The notes beneath the pieces were generated by a model. The model was not told the DNA's origin and ran no database searches. It was given only the letters and a program-made list of their open reading frames with translations. Shown here one piece after another: positions 27,549 to 36,459 of a DNA stretch of 64,000 bases; the stretch's first letter is position 1, and each line of letters starts with the position of its first letter. This stretch comes from an uncultured Prevotellaceae bacterium (lineage in GTDB: Bacteria; Bacteroidota; Bacteroidia; Bacteroidales; Muribaculaceae): NCBI GenBank assembly GCA_900318255.1, contig ONJX01000002.1, forward strand, positions 112,130-176,129. The letters are read 5' to 3'. The translations under genes were made by a program, and so were the position numbers.

Positions 27549-29603
27549 ATGTTAAAACAAATTGCCATTACATTGTTGGCTATTGTTGCATGCTGCTTGG
27601 GCTCACAAGCTCAGGACGTTAACGATGTGCCTCTAGGTCTTGACACTGTGCAGTATCTTGAGAATGTGGTGGTTTATGGCCGCAAGCCCTATGCCGAGGT
27701 AATCCCCGCCCAGACTCTTGCTGGAAAGAAACTTGAAGGCCTTAATAGCCACTCCATAGCCGATGCCATACGCTATTTCTCTGGAGTTCAGGTTAAAGAT
27801 TATGGTGGTGTGGGAGGCATTAAGACCATCGACATCCGCTCGATGGGCACCAACCACCTGGGAGTGTTCTACGACGGCATCCAGTTGGGTAACGCCCAGA
27901 ACGGACAAATAGACCTGGGCCGCTTCTCGCTCGACAACATTGAGGAGATTTCGCTCTACAATGGTCAGAAGAGTGAGATTTTCCAGCCCGCGCGCGACTT
28001 TGGCTCGGCAGGAACGGTGTATATCAAAACCCGCCGCCCTAAGTTCAGCGGGGAGAAAAACAACAATTTCAACGTGACGATGCGCACGGGCTCCTTTGGC
28101 CTTGCCAACCCTAGCGTGCGCTGGGAGCACCGTTTCAACCGCAACCTCACCATGTCGCTAAATGCAGAATACACCTATGCCACGGGTCAGTACCACTTTC
28201 GCTACCGCAAGAAGTTTAGCGACGGCACCATCGCCTGGGACACCACCGCGGTGCGCAAGAATGGCGATGTGCAGGCCTTCCGTGCCGAGGGAGCCATCTT
28301 TGGCACCCTTGATGATGGCAAGTGGAATGCCAAGTTCTACTACTACGACAGCGAGCGGGGCATCCCTGGCGCGATAGTCAATAATGTGTGGATGAACTCG
28401 CAGCGTCAGTGGGACCGCAACTTCTTTGTGCAAGGTGGCTGGCAGCAACGCCTGAGTGAGAAATTTGAGACGATGGTCAATGCCAAGTATGCGCGCGACT
28501 TCATGCACTACAACAATCCCGACACCACGTTGATGCTCATTGACAACAAGTTTTGGCAAGACGAGATTTACGTCTCAAGTGCCAATAAATACACCATCAT
28601 GCCCGACTGGGACGTGAACCTGAGCGTCGACTACAAGTGGAACTACCTCAACTCCACCCTAACCAATTTCTCTTATCCTCAACGTCACACTGCCCTTGTT
28701 GCCCTTGCCACTGCCCGCACCTGGCATCGCTTCAAGTGCCAGGCGAGCCTGCTCTACACCATGATCGATGACCGCTACAAGACCATTTATCAAGGCCAGA
28801 CACTCGCTCGTCACTCCAAGTGGATGCACAAGTTCACGCCTGCAGTGTTCATGAACTACCAGCCCATCCAGCGCTACGACTTCTACCTGAGGGCGTTCTA
28901 CAAGCGCATTTTCAGGATGCCCACATTCAACGACCTGTTTTACACCGACATGGGTAACGCCAACCTCAAGCCCGAGTATGCCAACCAGTTTGACCTGGGA
29001 TTCTGGTATCAGCGCTTGCGTGAGGACGGATTTTTTACTGGCTTGAAATTCACCGCCGATGCCTATTACAACACCATCACCGACAAGATTATCGCCGTGC
29101 CCAGCGGACGCGGACAGTACCGCTGGACGATGATGAACATAGGCAAAGTGAGGATAATGGGTGTTGACGTCACAGCACGAGCCACCATGCACCTGGCCCG
29201 AGACTTCAACTTAGACATCAACTTGAGTTACACCTACCAGAAGGCCCGCGATTACACCGATCCTGAGGACACTGGATTTGGTGGCACATATAAGGGCCAG
29301 ATTGCCTATATCCCATGGCACAGCGGCAGCGTGGTGGGGCGTGCCACCTGGCGTGACCTCGACGTGAACTACAGCTTCATCTACGTGGGTGAGCGTTATA
29401 GCTCAAGCTGCAATGAACGCTCCTATCACCAGCAACCGTGGTACACCCACGACTTGAGCGCCAGCTACACCTTCGCTCTGGGCAGCACCAAGTTTAAAGT
29501 CGCCGCCGAGGTCAACAACCTGTTTAACCAGTACTACGACGTGATTATCAACTACCCCATGCCGGGTCGCAACTATAAACTCATCTTGAAGTTTGATTTT
29601 TAA
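27549..29603 (+). CDS. btuB: TonB-dependent cobalamin receptor (BtuB-like)
   Basis: A 684-residue outer-membrane receptor without the extra N-terminal domain of SusC proteins. Signal peptide to about residue 21 (GSQAQ); TonB-box region and plug near 35-150 (ENVVVYGRK, SIADAIRYFSGVQVKDYGGVGGIKTIDIRSMG); barrel to the end, finishing with KLILKFDF. The riboswitch directly upstream identifies the cargo as cobalamin or other corrinoids. It is followed after 2 bases by the BtuG-like lipoprotein, its expected surface partner. Confidence 0.93.
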   Translation: MLKQIAITLLAIVACCLGSQAQDVNDVPLGLDTVQYLENVVVYGRKPYAEVIPAQTLAGKKLEGLNSHSIADAIRYFSGVQVKDYGGVGGIKTIDIRSMGTNHLGVFYDGIQLGNAQNGQIDLGRFSLDNIEEISLYNGQKSEIFQPARDFGSAGTVYIKTRRPKFSGEKNNNFNVTMRTGSFGLANPSVRWEHRFNRNLTMSLNAEYTYATGQYHFRYRKKFSDGTIAWDTTAVRKNGDVQAFRAEGAIFGTLDDGKWNAKFYYYDSERGIPGAIVNNVWMNSQRQWDRNFFVQGGWQQRLSEKFETMVNAKYARDFMHYNNPDTTLMLIDNKFWQDEIYVSSANKYTIMPDWDVNLSVDYKWNYLNSTLTNFSYPQRHTALVALATARTWHRFKCQASLLYTMIDDRYKTIYQGQTLARHSKWMHKFTPAVFMNYQPIQRYDFYLRAFYKRIFRMPTFNDLFYTDMGNANLKPEYANQFDLGFWYQRLREDGFFTGLKFTADAYYNTITDKIIAVPSGRGQYRWTMMNIGKVRIMGVDVTARATMHLARDFNLDINLSYTYQKARDYTDPEDTGFGGTYKGQIAYIPWHSGSVVGRATWRDLDVNYSFIYVGERYSSSCNERSYHQQPWYTHDLSASYTFALGSTKFKVAAEVNNLFNQYYDVIINYPMPGRNYKLILKFDF

Positions 29604-29605
29604 GA

Positions 29606-30790
29606 ATGAAATTCAGTCACAAAATATTACTTCTATCCATCCTTGTGCTGGCACTGCTTGGCTCGTGCCGCGAGGACGAGGTGATATACATCAAGGAGAC
29701 AGTGCCAGTGACGCAGCCTGAATATACTTCAGTTGACGGTTTCTATCTCCTTAACGAAGGTGCTATGTCGCGTGACTTGGCATCGCTTGATTATTACAAC
29801 TATGCCACAGGTGAATATATGCGCGATGTCTATACCGATGCCAATCCCACAGTTGTCATGGAACTGGGCGATGTGGGAAATGACATAGGCATCTATGGCA
29901 GCAAGATGTATATGGTCATTAATTGCTCCAACAAGGTGGAAGTTGTTGATAAACGCTCGGTGAAGCGAATAGGTCAAATCGATATTCCCAACTGTCGATA
30001 CATCAAGTTCCACCAAGGTTATGCTTATGTGACAAGCTATGTGGGACCTGTGGTGCTCGAGGGAGAGGGCAGTGACGATGATGTGTATCAGCTTGGCGCC
30101 GTGTTCAAGGTTGACACCACCACTTTGCAGATAGTGGATAGGTGTGTCGTTGGCCGTCAGCCCGATGAGCTGGACATTGTCGATGGCAAGATTTACGTCG
30201 CCAACTCAGGCGGTTATTCCCAAGGCGCAAAAATTGGCTACGAGAATACTGTGTCGGTCATCGATATAGAGACCTTCAAGGAGATAGAACGCATCCCAAT
30301 TGCCATCAATCTGCTTGGTTGCAAATGCGACAGGCGTGGCATCCTTTGGGTGTCGTCACGAGGAGACTATTATGGTACGCCAAGCATGCTCTATGCCTAT
30401 GATACACAGAAGCGTCGCTTAGTGAAGAGCTTTGATGTGCGCGTGGGAAATATGTGCCTTGATGGAGACTCGTTGTATGTGATAAGCAAGGAGTGGAGCT
30501 ATATGTCGCAGGGATTTGCCAACGGCACCTACGCCATCATTAACACCAAGACCCTTGAGGTGGTTAATGAGAATTTCATCACCGACGGCACCGATGCCCG
30601 CATCGTGCAGCCCTATGGCATTGCTGTAAATCCCATTACTAAAGACATCTATGTGACTGATGGCCTAAACTTTGTGCAATTTGGTTTCCTCTATTGCTTT
30701 GGCCAGGATGGCAAGATGAAATGGCGCGTAAGGGCTGGCAACATCCCTGCCCACTTTGCTTTTTTAGGAGATAATATAAATGAACAATAA
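29606..30790 (+). CDS. btuG: BtuG-like surface cobalamin-binding beta-propeller lipoprotein
   Basis: A 394-residue lipoprotein; lipobox LGSC with Cys21, then REDE as a surface-export signal. The body is a YncE/DUF5074-type beta-propeller with repeated blades (for example GFYLLNEGAM, NKVEVVDKRSVKRIGQIDI, NTVSVIDIETFKEIERIPI, YAIINTKTLEVV). In Bacteroides, BtuG proteins of this type bind B12 with very high affinity and pass it to BtuB. Position straight after the receptor in a riboswitch operon supports this. Confidence 0.88.
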   Translation: MKFSHKILLLSILVLALLGSCREDEVIYIKETVPVTQPEYTSVDGFYLLNEGAMSRDLASLDYYNYATGEYMRDVYTDANPTVVMELGDVGNDIGIYGSKMYMVINCSNKVEVVDKRSVKRIGQIDIPNCRYIKFHQGYAYVTSYVGPVVLEGEGSDDDVYQLGAVFKVDTTTLQIVDRCVVGRQPDELDIVDGKIYVANSGGYSQGAKIGYENTVSVIDIETFKEIERIPIAINLLGCKCDRRGILWVSSRGDYYGTPSMLYAYDTQKRRLVKSFDVRVGNMCLDGDSLYVISKEWSYMSQGFANGTYAIINTKTLEVVNENFITDGTDARIVQPYGIAVNPITKDIYVTDGLNFVQFGFLYCFGQDGKMKWRVRAGNIPAHFAFLGDNINEQ

Positions 30791-30801
30791 AATAATTATT
30801 T

Positions 30802-31980
30802 ATGAGAAGAACTATTTTAACAATTATCGCATTATCACTATTTGTGTCTATTAATGCTCAAAACAAGCCCTATATCACTAAGATTTATGATTTCATGCCA
30901 GCGCCGGGGCAGTTTATCAACAATATCCCCTATGTTGAAGAGCCAGTGTCGAAAGATTCTATTCTGACTTTGGTGTCGGAATGCATCTGCGGCTATGTGA
31001 AGTCAAATGGTAAAATTGTCGTGGCCGATGCCATGATAAGCCTTGGGTCCTTTGGTGGATATGTGGTGTTTGGTTTTGACCATCCAGTGGTAAATGTACC
31101 AGGCGAATATGACATGCAAATTTTTGGCAATGCAATCCAGTCAAACCAGCGTCCCATTCTTGGTGGCTCGAGTGAGTCGGGCATCGTGATGGTGAGCCGC
31201 GACGTTAACGGCAACGGAGTGCCCGACGACCCCTGGTATGAACTTGCCGGCAGTGAGTACAACCACCCCAAGACCCAAAAGAACTTTACCATAACCTACT
31301 ACAAGCCCGACGACAGCCAGTTTGGACCGCTAGCGATGAACGAATATCATGACCAGTACATCCGCTGGACGAGCAACAGTGTCGACAGCATCCAAGAAGG
31401 CTATCTCCGCAAGAATTATTGGCACACACAGAGTTATTGGCCTTCGTGGATTGAAGGTGAAACCATGACCTTCGTGGGCACCAAGTTGCGTGGCAATGCC
31501 CAGAACTTCTCGGCCACCGCTGATGACTGGCACCAGTACTTCTTTGACTGGGGCTATGTTGACAATCGTCCAGATGAATGGTACGGCTACAAGAATAATC
31601 CAAGCAACATTGCCGCCGAGGAGTTGAACAAGGGTTTCAAGATTGACTGGGCGGTTGACGACGAGGGCAATCCAGTGGATTTAAAGCAGATTGACTTCGT
31701 GAAGGTGTATAACGCCATGCTTCAGGACTGTGGCTGGCTTGGCGAGACGTCGACCGAGGTGGCTGGTGCCGTTGACCTGCACCCCGATGCCGTGGCTGAG
31801 CCCGAGCCTGGCGACGTGAATGGCGACGGCAACGTTACTGCCGCCGATGTGACAGCGCTCTACAACTACATGCTCAACAGCGACAGCAGCGCAGTGGTCA
31901 ATGGCGACCAGAACGGCGACGGCAACATCACCAGCGCTGATGTCACCGCAGTCTATAACATCCTCCTGGGAAATTTTTAA
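30802..31980 (+). CDS. Secreted cobalamin-locus protein with C-terminal dockerin-like repeats
   Basis: A 392-residue exported protein. Signal peptide to about 19 (VSINAQ). The main domain (about 20-330) is of the PKD/cell-surface type often found beside BtuB and BtuG in Bacteroidales, with GYVVFGFDHPV, EYDMQIFGNA and a calcium-loop-like DVNGNGVPDDPWYELAGSE. The last 56 residues are a dockerin type I-like pair of EF-hand loops (GDVNGDGNVTAADVTALY and GDQNGDGNITSADVTAVY). It starts 11 bases after the BtuG-like gene. The role in corrinoid capture is inferred from its place in the operon. Confidence 0.75.
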   Translation: MRRTILTIIALSLFVSINAQNKPYITKIYDFMPAPGQFINNIPYVEEPVSKDSILTLVSECICGYVKSNGKIVVADAMISLGSFGGYVVFGFDHPVVNVPGEYDMQIFGNAIQSNQRPILGGSSESGIVMVSRDVNGNGVPDDPWYELAGSEYNHPKTQKNFTITYYKPDDSQFGPLAMNEYHDQYIRWTSNSVDSIQEGYLRKNYWHTQSYWPSWIEGETMTFVGTKLRGNAQNFSATADDWHQYFFDWGYVDNRPDEWYGYKNNPSNIAAEELNKGFKIDWAVDDEGNPVDLKQIDFVKVYNAMLQDCGWLGETSTEVAGAVDLHPDAVAEPEPGDVNGDGNVTAADVTALYNYMLNSDSSAVVNGDQNGDGNITSADVTAVYNILLGNF

Positions 31981-32029
31981 TGCATAATGCATAATGCACA
32001 ATGCGTAATGAGCAATTCGTTATGCACAT
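31981..32029. repeat. TAATGCA-type simple repeats
   Basis: Short imperfect repeats of the form CATAATGCA directly after the dockerin-protein stop. The 15-base string ATAATGCACAATGCG here recurs with one change at 54409-54423. Confidence 0.45.
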
Positions 32030-32066
32030 TATTAATTCATTTTATTAATTTATAAATCAGTTTTTT

Positions 32067-33029
32067 ATGAAGAAATTTTTTACACTTTTTGCAGCAGTCA
32101 CTATGACTGCCTCGGTAGCGATGGCCGATGTTATCACGCTCGACCTGAACAAACCTATGAACCCCACATCACTCGAGTATAACGAGCAGGGCATCTGGAC
32201 CGGATGCTACAACGATGTTGACTACACCTGGATGGAGTTTGGCGACGAGAACGGCGAGTTCATCATTTCTCACCTCATTGGCGGCGAGGGCTCGTCGTGG
32301 GGCGGCATGTACTGGGACGGTTTCTGCCCTGCTATCGGTGGTGATCAGACCGACTACAACGGCAACTGGACAACTACCTACGGTGGCTGCATGGCAGGTG
32401 GTGGCTGCGTCATCAATGAGGATGGCACAGTGACTGCCGATGTCTCTAAACCCTATCTTGTGGCTTATTATGGTTCATGGAGCGAGGATCCAACCAACCA
32501 GGTGAAGTTTGTTGATAAAGACGGTAACACCACATTCAAGCCTGCTGGTGTGTATGTGTGCAACCATCCCTGGCCTTACTATGGCTGTGTTCATGGCGAC
32601 GGTTTTGCTCGCGCTTTTGAGGAAGGCGACTACTTTGAGCTCACTGCTCATGGCGTTGACGCCGATGGCAACGAGACAACCACAAGCATCAACCTCGTGG
32701 ACTACACCAATGGTCAACTTAATGCCCTTAACGACTGGACATTCTTTGACTTGTCGAGCCTGGGCGAGGTTGAGAGCGTTTACTTCACTCTGAACTCTAC
32801 CGACGGTGGAGCCTACGGCATGAACACCGCCGCCTACTTCTGCATGGACAAGTTCCAGGTTAACGACACTCCCACCGCTGTTGAGAGCATCAACACTGGC
32901 AAGCAGGTAGTGAGCGTGAAGTATGTGAACCTTGCCGGCGTGGAGAGTGCCACTCCATTCCAGGGTCTCAACATCGAGGTCAAGACCTATAGCGACGGCA
33001 CCCACACTAGCACTAAGGTGCTGCGATAA
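32067..33029 (+). CDS. DUF4465 secreted protein, possible BtuH-type corrinoid binder
   Basis: A 320-residue exported protein. Signal peptide to about residue 20 (VAMA-DV). A DUF4465-like beta-sandwich follows (IWTGCYNDVDYTWMEFGDENGEF, GGMYWDGFCPAIGGDQTDY, VYVCNHPWPYYGCVHGDGFARAF, AAYFCMDKFQV). The C-terminal 50 residues form a sorting-tail-like segment (VKYVNLAGVESATPFQGLNI). From memory, corrinoid-binding BtuH of Bacteroides belongs to this family; its place after btuB and btuG agrees. Unlike BtuG it has no lipobox, so it may be anchored by the tail or released. It could also have its own promoter: the gap before it is 86 bases. Confidence 0.7.
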   Translation: MKKFFTLFAAVTMTASVAMADVITLDLNKPMNPTSLEYNEQGIWTGCYNDVDYTWMEFGDENGEFIISHLIGGEGSSWGGMYWDGFCPAIGGDQTDYNGNWTTTYGGCMAGGGCVINEDGTVTADVSKPYLVAYYGSWSEDPTNQVKFVDKDGNTTFKPAGVYVCNHPWPYYGCVHGDGFARAFEEGDYFELTAHGVDADGNETTTSINLVDYTNGQLNALNDWTFFDLSSLGEVESVYFTLNSTDGGAYGMNTAAYFCMDKFQVNDTPTAVESINTGKQVVSVKYVNLAGVESATPFQGLNIEVKTYSDGTHTSTKVLR

Positions 33030-33099
33030 GCATTATTATATCTCCCAGCTCATTCATCGTCATGATGATGTGATGAGCATTGTAATTGCACAATAAGAT

Positions 33100-33138
33100 A
33101 GCCCCCTGGCTTCCATTTTTTGGTGCCAGGGGGCTTTG
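33100..33138. terminator. Terminator between the cobalamin locus and the adhesin-like gene
   Basis: A perfect 11-bp stem (AGCCCCCTGGC at 33100-33110, GCCAGGGGGCT at 33125-33135) lies between two convergent genes. CTTTG follows on the plus strand, and TATCTTATT on the other, so it may serve both. Confidence 0.8.
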
Positions 33139-33177
33139 ATGTTAAGCGCTAATCACTGGGGATTAGTCGCTAAAGTG

Positions 33178-34983
33178 TTACTTCACGATAACCTTGCGGC
33201 CACCATTGATGTAGATGCCGGCAGTGCTGGGCTTGCCGTTGAGCTTCTGACCTTGGAGGTTGTACCAGCTGCTATTGGCCTTGTCGGTGCTGATAGTGCT
33301 GATGCCAGTGATGTCGTTAATCTCGTAGTTGCCAATCAATCTCACAAGCATGTTCTCTTGAGCATCGACCACAACCACTGTGAGTTCTCCGCTTTGGGCA
33401 ACCTCAATGCCGGTGGTCTCGTCATAGTCGGTCCATCCGGCGCCAGCCTTAGTCTCGGCATGAGCAAAGCTATACCACACGGCACCGCCCTCGGGCATGT
33501 TCTCAACGGTCACAAACACGGTTTGAGCCGCGTCGTAGGTTCCGAACTCTGGGGTTACAGTAATCACTGGATCAGGAATAACCAGAGTGGTGAAGATTGT
33601 GCTCTCGGTCCAGTTGGTCTCGCCTGATTCGTTGAATGCCATCACTTGTACCTCATAGGTGGTCTCGGGCGTCAGGCCCTCGATGGTGAAGGGATTGGTA
33701 ACGTCGTTAAGCTCAATCCAATCGCTAGCACCTGAATGAATCTCGATGTCGTCAACATCCAGGATGAACATGTCGCTGATGCCGTAGTGGCGTATTGCCA
33801 CATAGCCTTCTTGTCCTGCATAGGCACTCAAGTCAAACTCATATTGCACCCAATCGGCAGTAGCAGTCTGTTGTGTGCCCACCATGGTGAAGTCGGCAGC
33901 ATCAGTGTTGCCAGTTGTCGATACTGCCACGCCAAAGGTCTCGGCAGCATAGTCAGCATCTTGTCCTTTAGCCCAGAAGGTGATTTTTCCACCCAGCTGC
34001 ACTTTAGGCGAAACAAGATAGTTGTCGGGGGTTAGGACACCAAAAACATTACTGTAAGAAGCCGAAACTACCAAATCTTGAGAACTGTTATGTCCATTGC
34101 CTGCCAGTGTGGCTTCTGCTGCAAGATAAACACCGCCTACCGCCGAGCCAAGAATCCAGCCGTAACCGTCGCCGTCGGCATCGATAGTTGTCCATCCATC
34201 GAGGGTGCTCTCGTCAAAGCCCCAACTTAAGGCATCGCCCACATTGCCTACGTACTCGCGATAGCGCAGGTTCCAGCCGTCGTTGTTCTCGCCTGGTGTC
34301 CAAGCAATAGCGGCAGTAACGTCGGTGGGCTCGGCAGTGACGTCGGTGGGAATAGTGATAGCCGATGGGTCGTCAATGGTCAAGCTTACACCATCGTAGC
34401 CGCTATAGGTTGCAATAGTGAACTCATAGGCTACACCGCTTGCGAACACGAAGTTGTCGTAACGACCGGGAGTTGGACCATTGTTCGAGGCAATCCACAT
34501 GCGGTCGCCGGGAGTGGGGTTGGTGATGCAGTAGTCATAGGTGCCAGCAGGAATGAGGATGGTAACGCTGGCATTAAAAACGATGTTTTGAGTGGTTAGC
34601 GCGCCATCGGCATTCTCGGGAATCTTGTACTCAAACTCGGCATAAGTTGCGTCGGGCACATTGCCGCTTGTGGTGAGAGCCCCAGTCTCGGGAATGATAG
34701 TGCCATAGGCGGTAGCGTCGGCATCGAGGAGCATCTGGTAGCCCGTGCCGTCACCCCAGATGTCGGGTGCGGTGAGAGTTACTTGTGCGAAGCCCTCGGG
34801 CACGTCGGCCTTGATGGCTTTGGGGGCATGAATCACAGTGGCTGGGCCGGCATTGGCCTTAGCACCTGTTTTTACTAACTGGGTTGTAGCATTTCGAGCC
34901 ACATCCTTTTTCACACTCTGTGCCTGCATAGCCCAAGGCATAAGCAGCGCAGTCAATAATAATAACAAGGTAATTTTTTTCAT
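33178..34983 (-). CDS. Secreted gingipain-adhesin-like protein (DUF2436, cleaved adhesin, Fn3)
   Basis: A 601-residue exported protein with no protease domain. Signal peptide to about 22. Residues 60-205 are a DUF2436 domain (LTAPDIWGDGTGYQMLLDAD, IPAGTYDYCITNP, MWIASNNGPTPGRYDNFVF), the adhesin-type domain of Porphyromonas gingipains and HagA. A short Fn3-like stretch near 215-250 leads to a cleaved-adhesin domain at 250-410 (GWTTIDADGDGYGW, VSPKVQLGGKITFWAKGQD). A second Fn3 domain and an Fn3-associated-type segment follow. The C-terminal tail YNLQGQKLNGKPSTAGIYI resembles Por/type IX sorting signals. It probably binds host or dietary glycoprotein or haem-containing ligands; ligand unknown. 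Confidence 0.82.
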   Translation of the reverse strand: MKKITLLLLLTALLMPWAMQAQSVKKDVARNATTQLVKTGAKANAGPATVIHAPKAIKADVPEGFAQVTLTAPDIWGDGTGYQMLLDADATAYGTIIPETGALTTSGNVPDATYAEFEYKIPENADGALTTQNIVFNASVTILIPAGTYDYCITNPTPGDRMWIASNNGPTPGRYDNFVFASGVAYEFTIATYSGYDGVSLTIDDPSAITIPTDVTAEPTDVTAAIAWTPGENNDGWNLRYREYVGNVGDALSWGFDESTLDGWTTIDADGDGYGWILGSAVGGVYLAAEATLAGNGHNSSQDLVVSASYSNVFGVLTPDNYLVSPKVQLGGKITFWAKGQDADYAAETFGVAVSTTGNTDAADFTMVGTQQTATADWVQYEFDLSAYAGQEGYVAIRHYGISDMFILDVDDIEIHSGASDWIELNDVTNPFTIEGLTPETTYEVQVMAFNESGETNWTESTIFTTLVIPDPVITVTPEFGTYDAAQTVFVTVENMPEGGAVWYSFAHAETKAGAGWTDYDETTGIEVAQSGELTVVVVDAQENMLVRLIGNYEINDITGISTISTDKANSSWYNLQGQKLNGKPSTAGIYINGGRKVIVK

Positions 34984-35059
34984 AGTTTCACTTGTTTTAA
35001 ATTAAAAAAATAGGGAGTAAACACTATATAGTAAAATAATAGTTTCCGGCTTCAGTTTA

Positions 35060-35090
35060 CAAATATAATAAATAATAACCAGTTTACAAA
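35060..35090 (-). promoter_or_regulatory. Promoter of the gingipain-adhesin-like gene
   Basis: On the minus strand: TTTG (35087-35090), 19-bp spacer, TATATTTG (35060-35067). Full consensus match. Transcription would start near 35054, giving a leader of about 70 bases. A second identical-looking TTTACAAA block lies at the -33 site. Confidence 0.8.
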
Positions 35091-35212
35091 GAAATATAAA
35101 ATATTTGTTTGAAAAAACTATTGTTTTGTGGTGTTGTTTCATATTTTGCAGCAAAAAGGTTACTTTTTGTGAGAATTGTAAAAATAAAGTGCTATGAAAT
35201 AGCGTTTTTTTG

Positions 35213-35220
35213 TAAATTTG
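35213..35220 (+). promoter_or_regulatory. -7 element of the PP2C gene
   Basis: TAAATTTG matches TAnnTTTG, 63 bases upstream of the start codon. No clear -33 element. The 34984-35282 gap holds only these two divergent promoters and AT-rich sequence. Confidence 0.45.
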
Positions 35221-35282
35221 CAGCAAGATACATGAGAAAAGAGAGGTTTATTATTTGCTTTTTATCATAACAATCGCGCAAC

Positions 35283-36317
35283 ATGAAATTTGAGATTTTC
35301 ACGCCCATTGTAATTCATGAGTTAGGACAGAGAAGTAACCAGGAGGACTCGGTATTTCCCGCTAAAGGCGTGGCGGCAAGCTCCGACCGCCTGTTTCTCG
35401 TGTGTGATGGCATGGGTGGCCATGCCCGTGGCGAAGTGGCGAGCGCCAATGTGGTTGATGCCTTCACGGCATGGGTCATGCAGCACACGTTGCCCGACGG
35501 TCGTGTCACCGATAGCATCATTGTCGATGCCTTGCTGAGCGCCCACCAGCGACTCAACACCCTTGATGACGGTGCCGAGCACAAGATGGGCACCACGCTC
35601 ACTATGGTGTGCCTGCACTCAGCCGGAGTGTCAATGGGGCATGTGGGCGACAGCCGCATCTATCACGTGCGCCCCTCACAGCGTGCAATCCTCTATAAGT
35701 CGATTGACCATTCACTGGTCTATGAACTCTACCGCAATGGCGTGATCAGCCACGACGAGATGGTCACCTCTCCTCATCGCAACGTGATCACGCGCGCTGT
35801 CATGCCCGGTAAGGATAGCGTTGACAAAATCGACATCGCCCATACTACCAACGTGCTGCCAGGAGACTACTTCTTGCTGTGCAGCGACGGCATGTTAGAG
35901 AACATGACCGATGCACAGCTGCTGGAAGTGTTATGCTCCCACTCCCCCTGTGAGGCTATAGCCAGCACACTGGTGACGATGACAAAAGACAACAAAGACA
36001 ATCACAGTGCGGTGCTCATAAAGATCAAAAGCGTAATCGCCGAGCCAGCAGATAAGCGCCACCCCAACGACGAGCACATCTCACCCTATAACGATGTGAT
36101 TGCGACGGCACGCGATGCAAGTACATGGGCGACACCCATTATCCCTGAACCCGATGACGACAACCGCTCAGAGCCCACCAATAATGCTGCTCCGGCAATG
36201 GGTATAGCTGGTGGAAGCAAGAAAGGCAAGAGCAAGCTGTGGCTGCTGCTGTCAATGCTCCTGACGGCAATAGCCATAGTGGTGGCCGTCGTCCTTTTTT
36301 GCAACAGCGTGATGTAA
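35283..36317 (+). CDS. PP2C-family protein serine/threonine phosphatase, membrane-anchored
   Basis: A 344-residue phosphatase. Residues 10-245 are a bacterial PP2C (PPM) domain: RSNQEDSVF, DGMGGHARGE (D42-G43, metal ligands), GDSRIYHVRP, ITRAVMPG and LLCSDGMLE. A low-complexity linker (about 250-310) leads to one transmembrane helix near the C-terminus (LWLLLSMLLTAIAIVVAVVLF), so the catalytic part is cytoplasmic. No cognate kinase lies next to it in this window, which is unusual, since PP2C and Hanks-type kinase genes are often neighbours. Confidence 0.9.
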   Translation: MKFEIFTPIVIHELGQRSNQEDSVFPAKGVAASSDRLFLVCDGMGGHARGEVASANVVDAFTAWVMQHTLPDGRVTDSIIVDALLSAHQRLNTLDDGAEHKMGTTLTMVCLHSAGVSMGHVGDSRIYHVRPSQRAILYKSIDHSLVYELYRNGVISHDEMVTSPHRNVITRAVMPGKDSVDKIDIAHTTNVLPGDYFLLCSDGMLENMTDAQLLEVLCSHSPCEAIASTLVTMTKDNKDNHSAVLIKIKSVIAEPADKRHPNDEHISPYNDVIATARDASTWATPIIPEPDDDNRSEPTNNAAPAMGIAGGSKKGKSKLWLLLSMLLTAIAIVVAVVLFCNSVM

Positions 36318-36360
36318 TCGTTTGCGGTGAGCAATTACATGTAATTTTATTGAGAATATA

Positions 36361-36390
36361 TTGTAGTGATGCAAAAAATGTGTATATTTG
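36361..36390 (+). promoter_or_regulatory. Promoter of the amylase-galactanase operon
   Basis: TTGT (36361-36364) and TATATTTG (36383-36390) with 18 bases between. The -7 box is an exact match, the -33 partial. A leader of about 65 bases follows. Confidence 0.55.
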
Positions 36391-36459
36391 GGGGATATTT
36401 TAGTACATTAGCAACACAAAGCACAAGCACAAAATCATTAACATCAAAATAATAATAGC

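Noticed and set aside
31806..31980. Evidence of a cellulosome
   Set aside because: Dockerin-like modules are present but no cohesin or scaffoldin gene was seen in the window.
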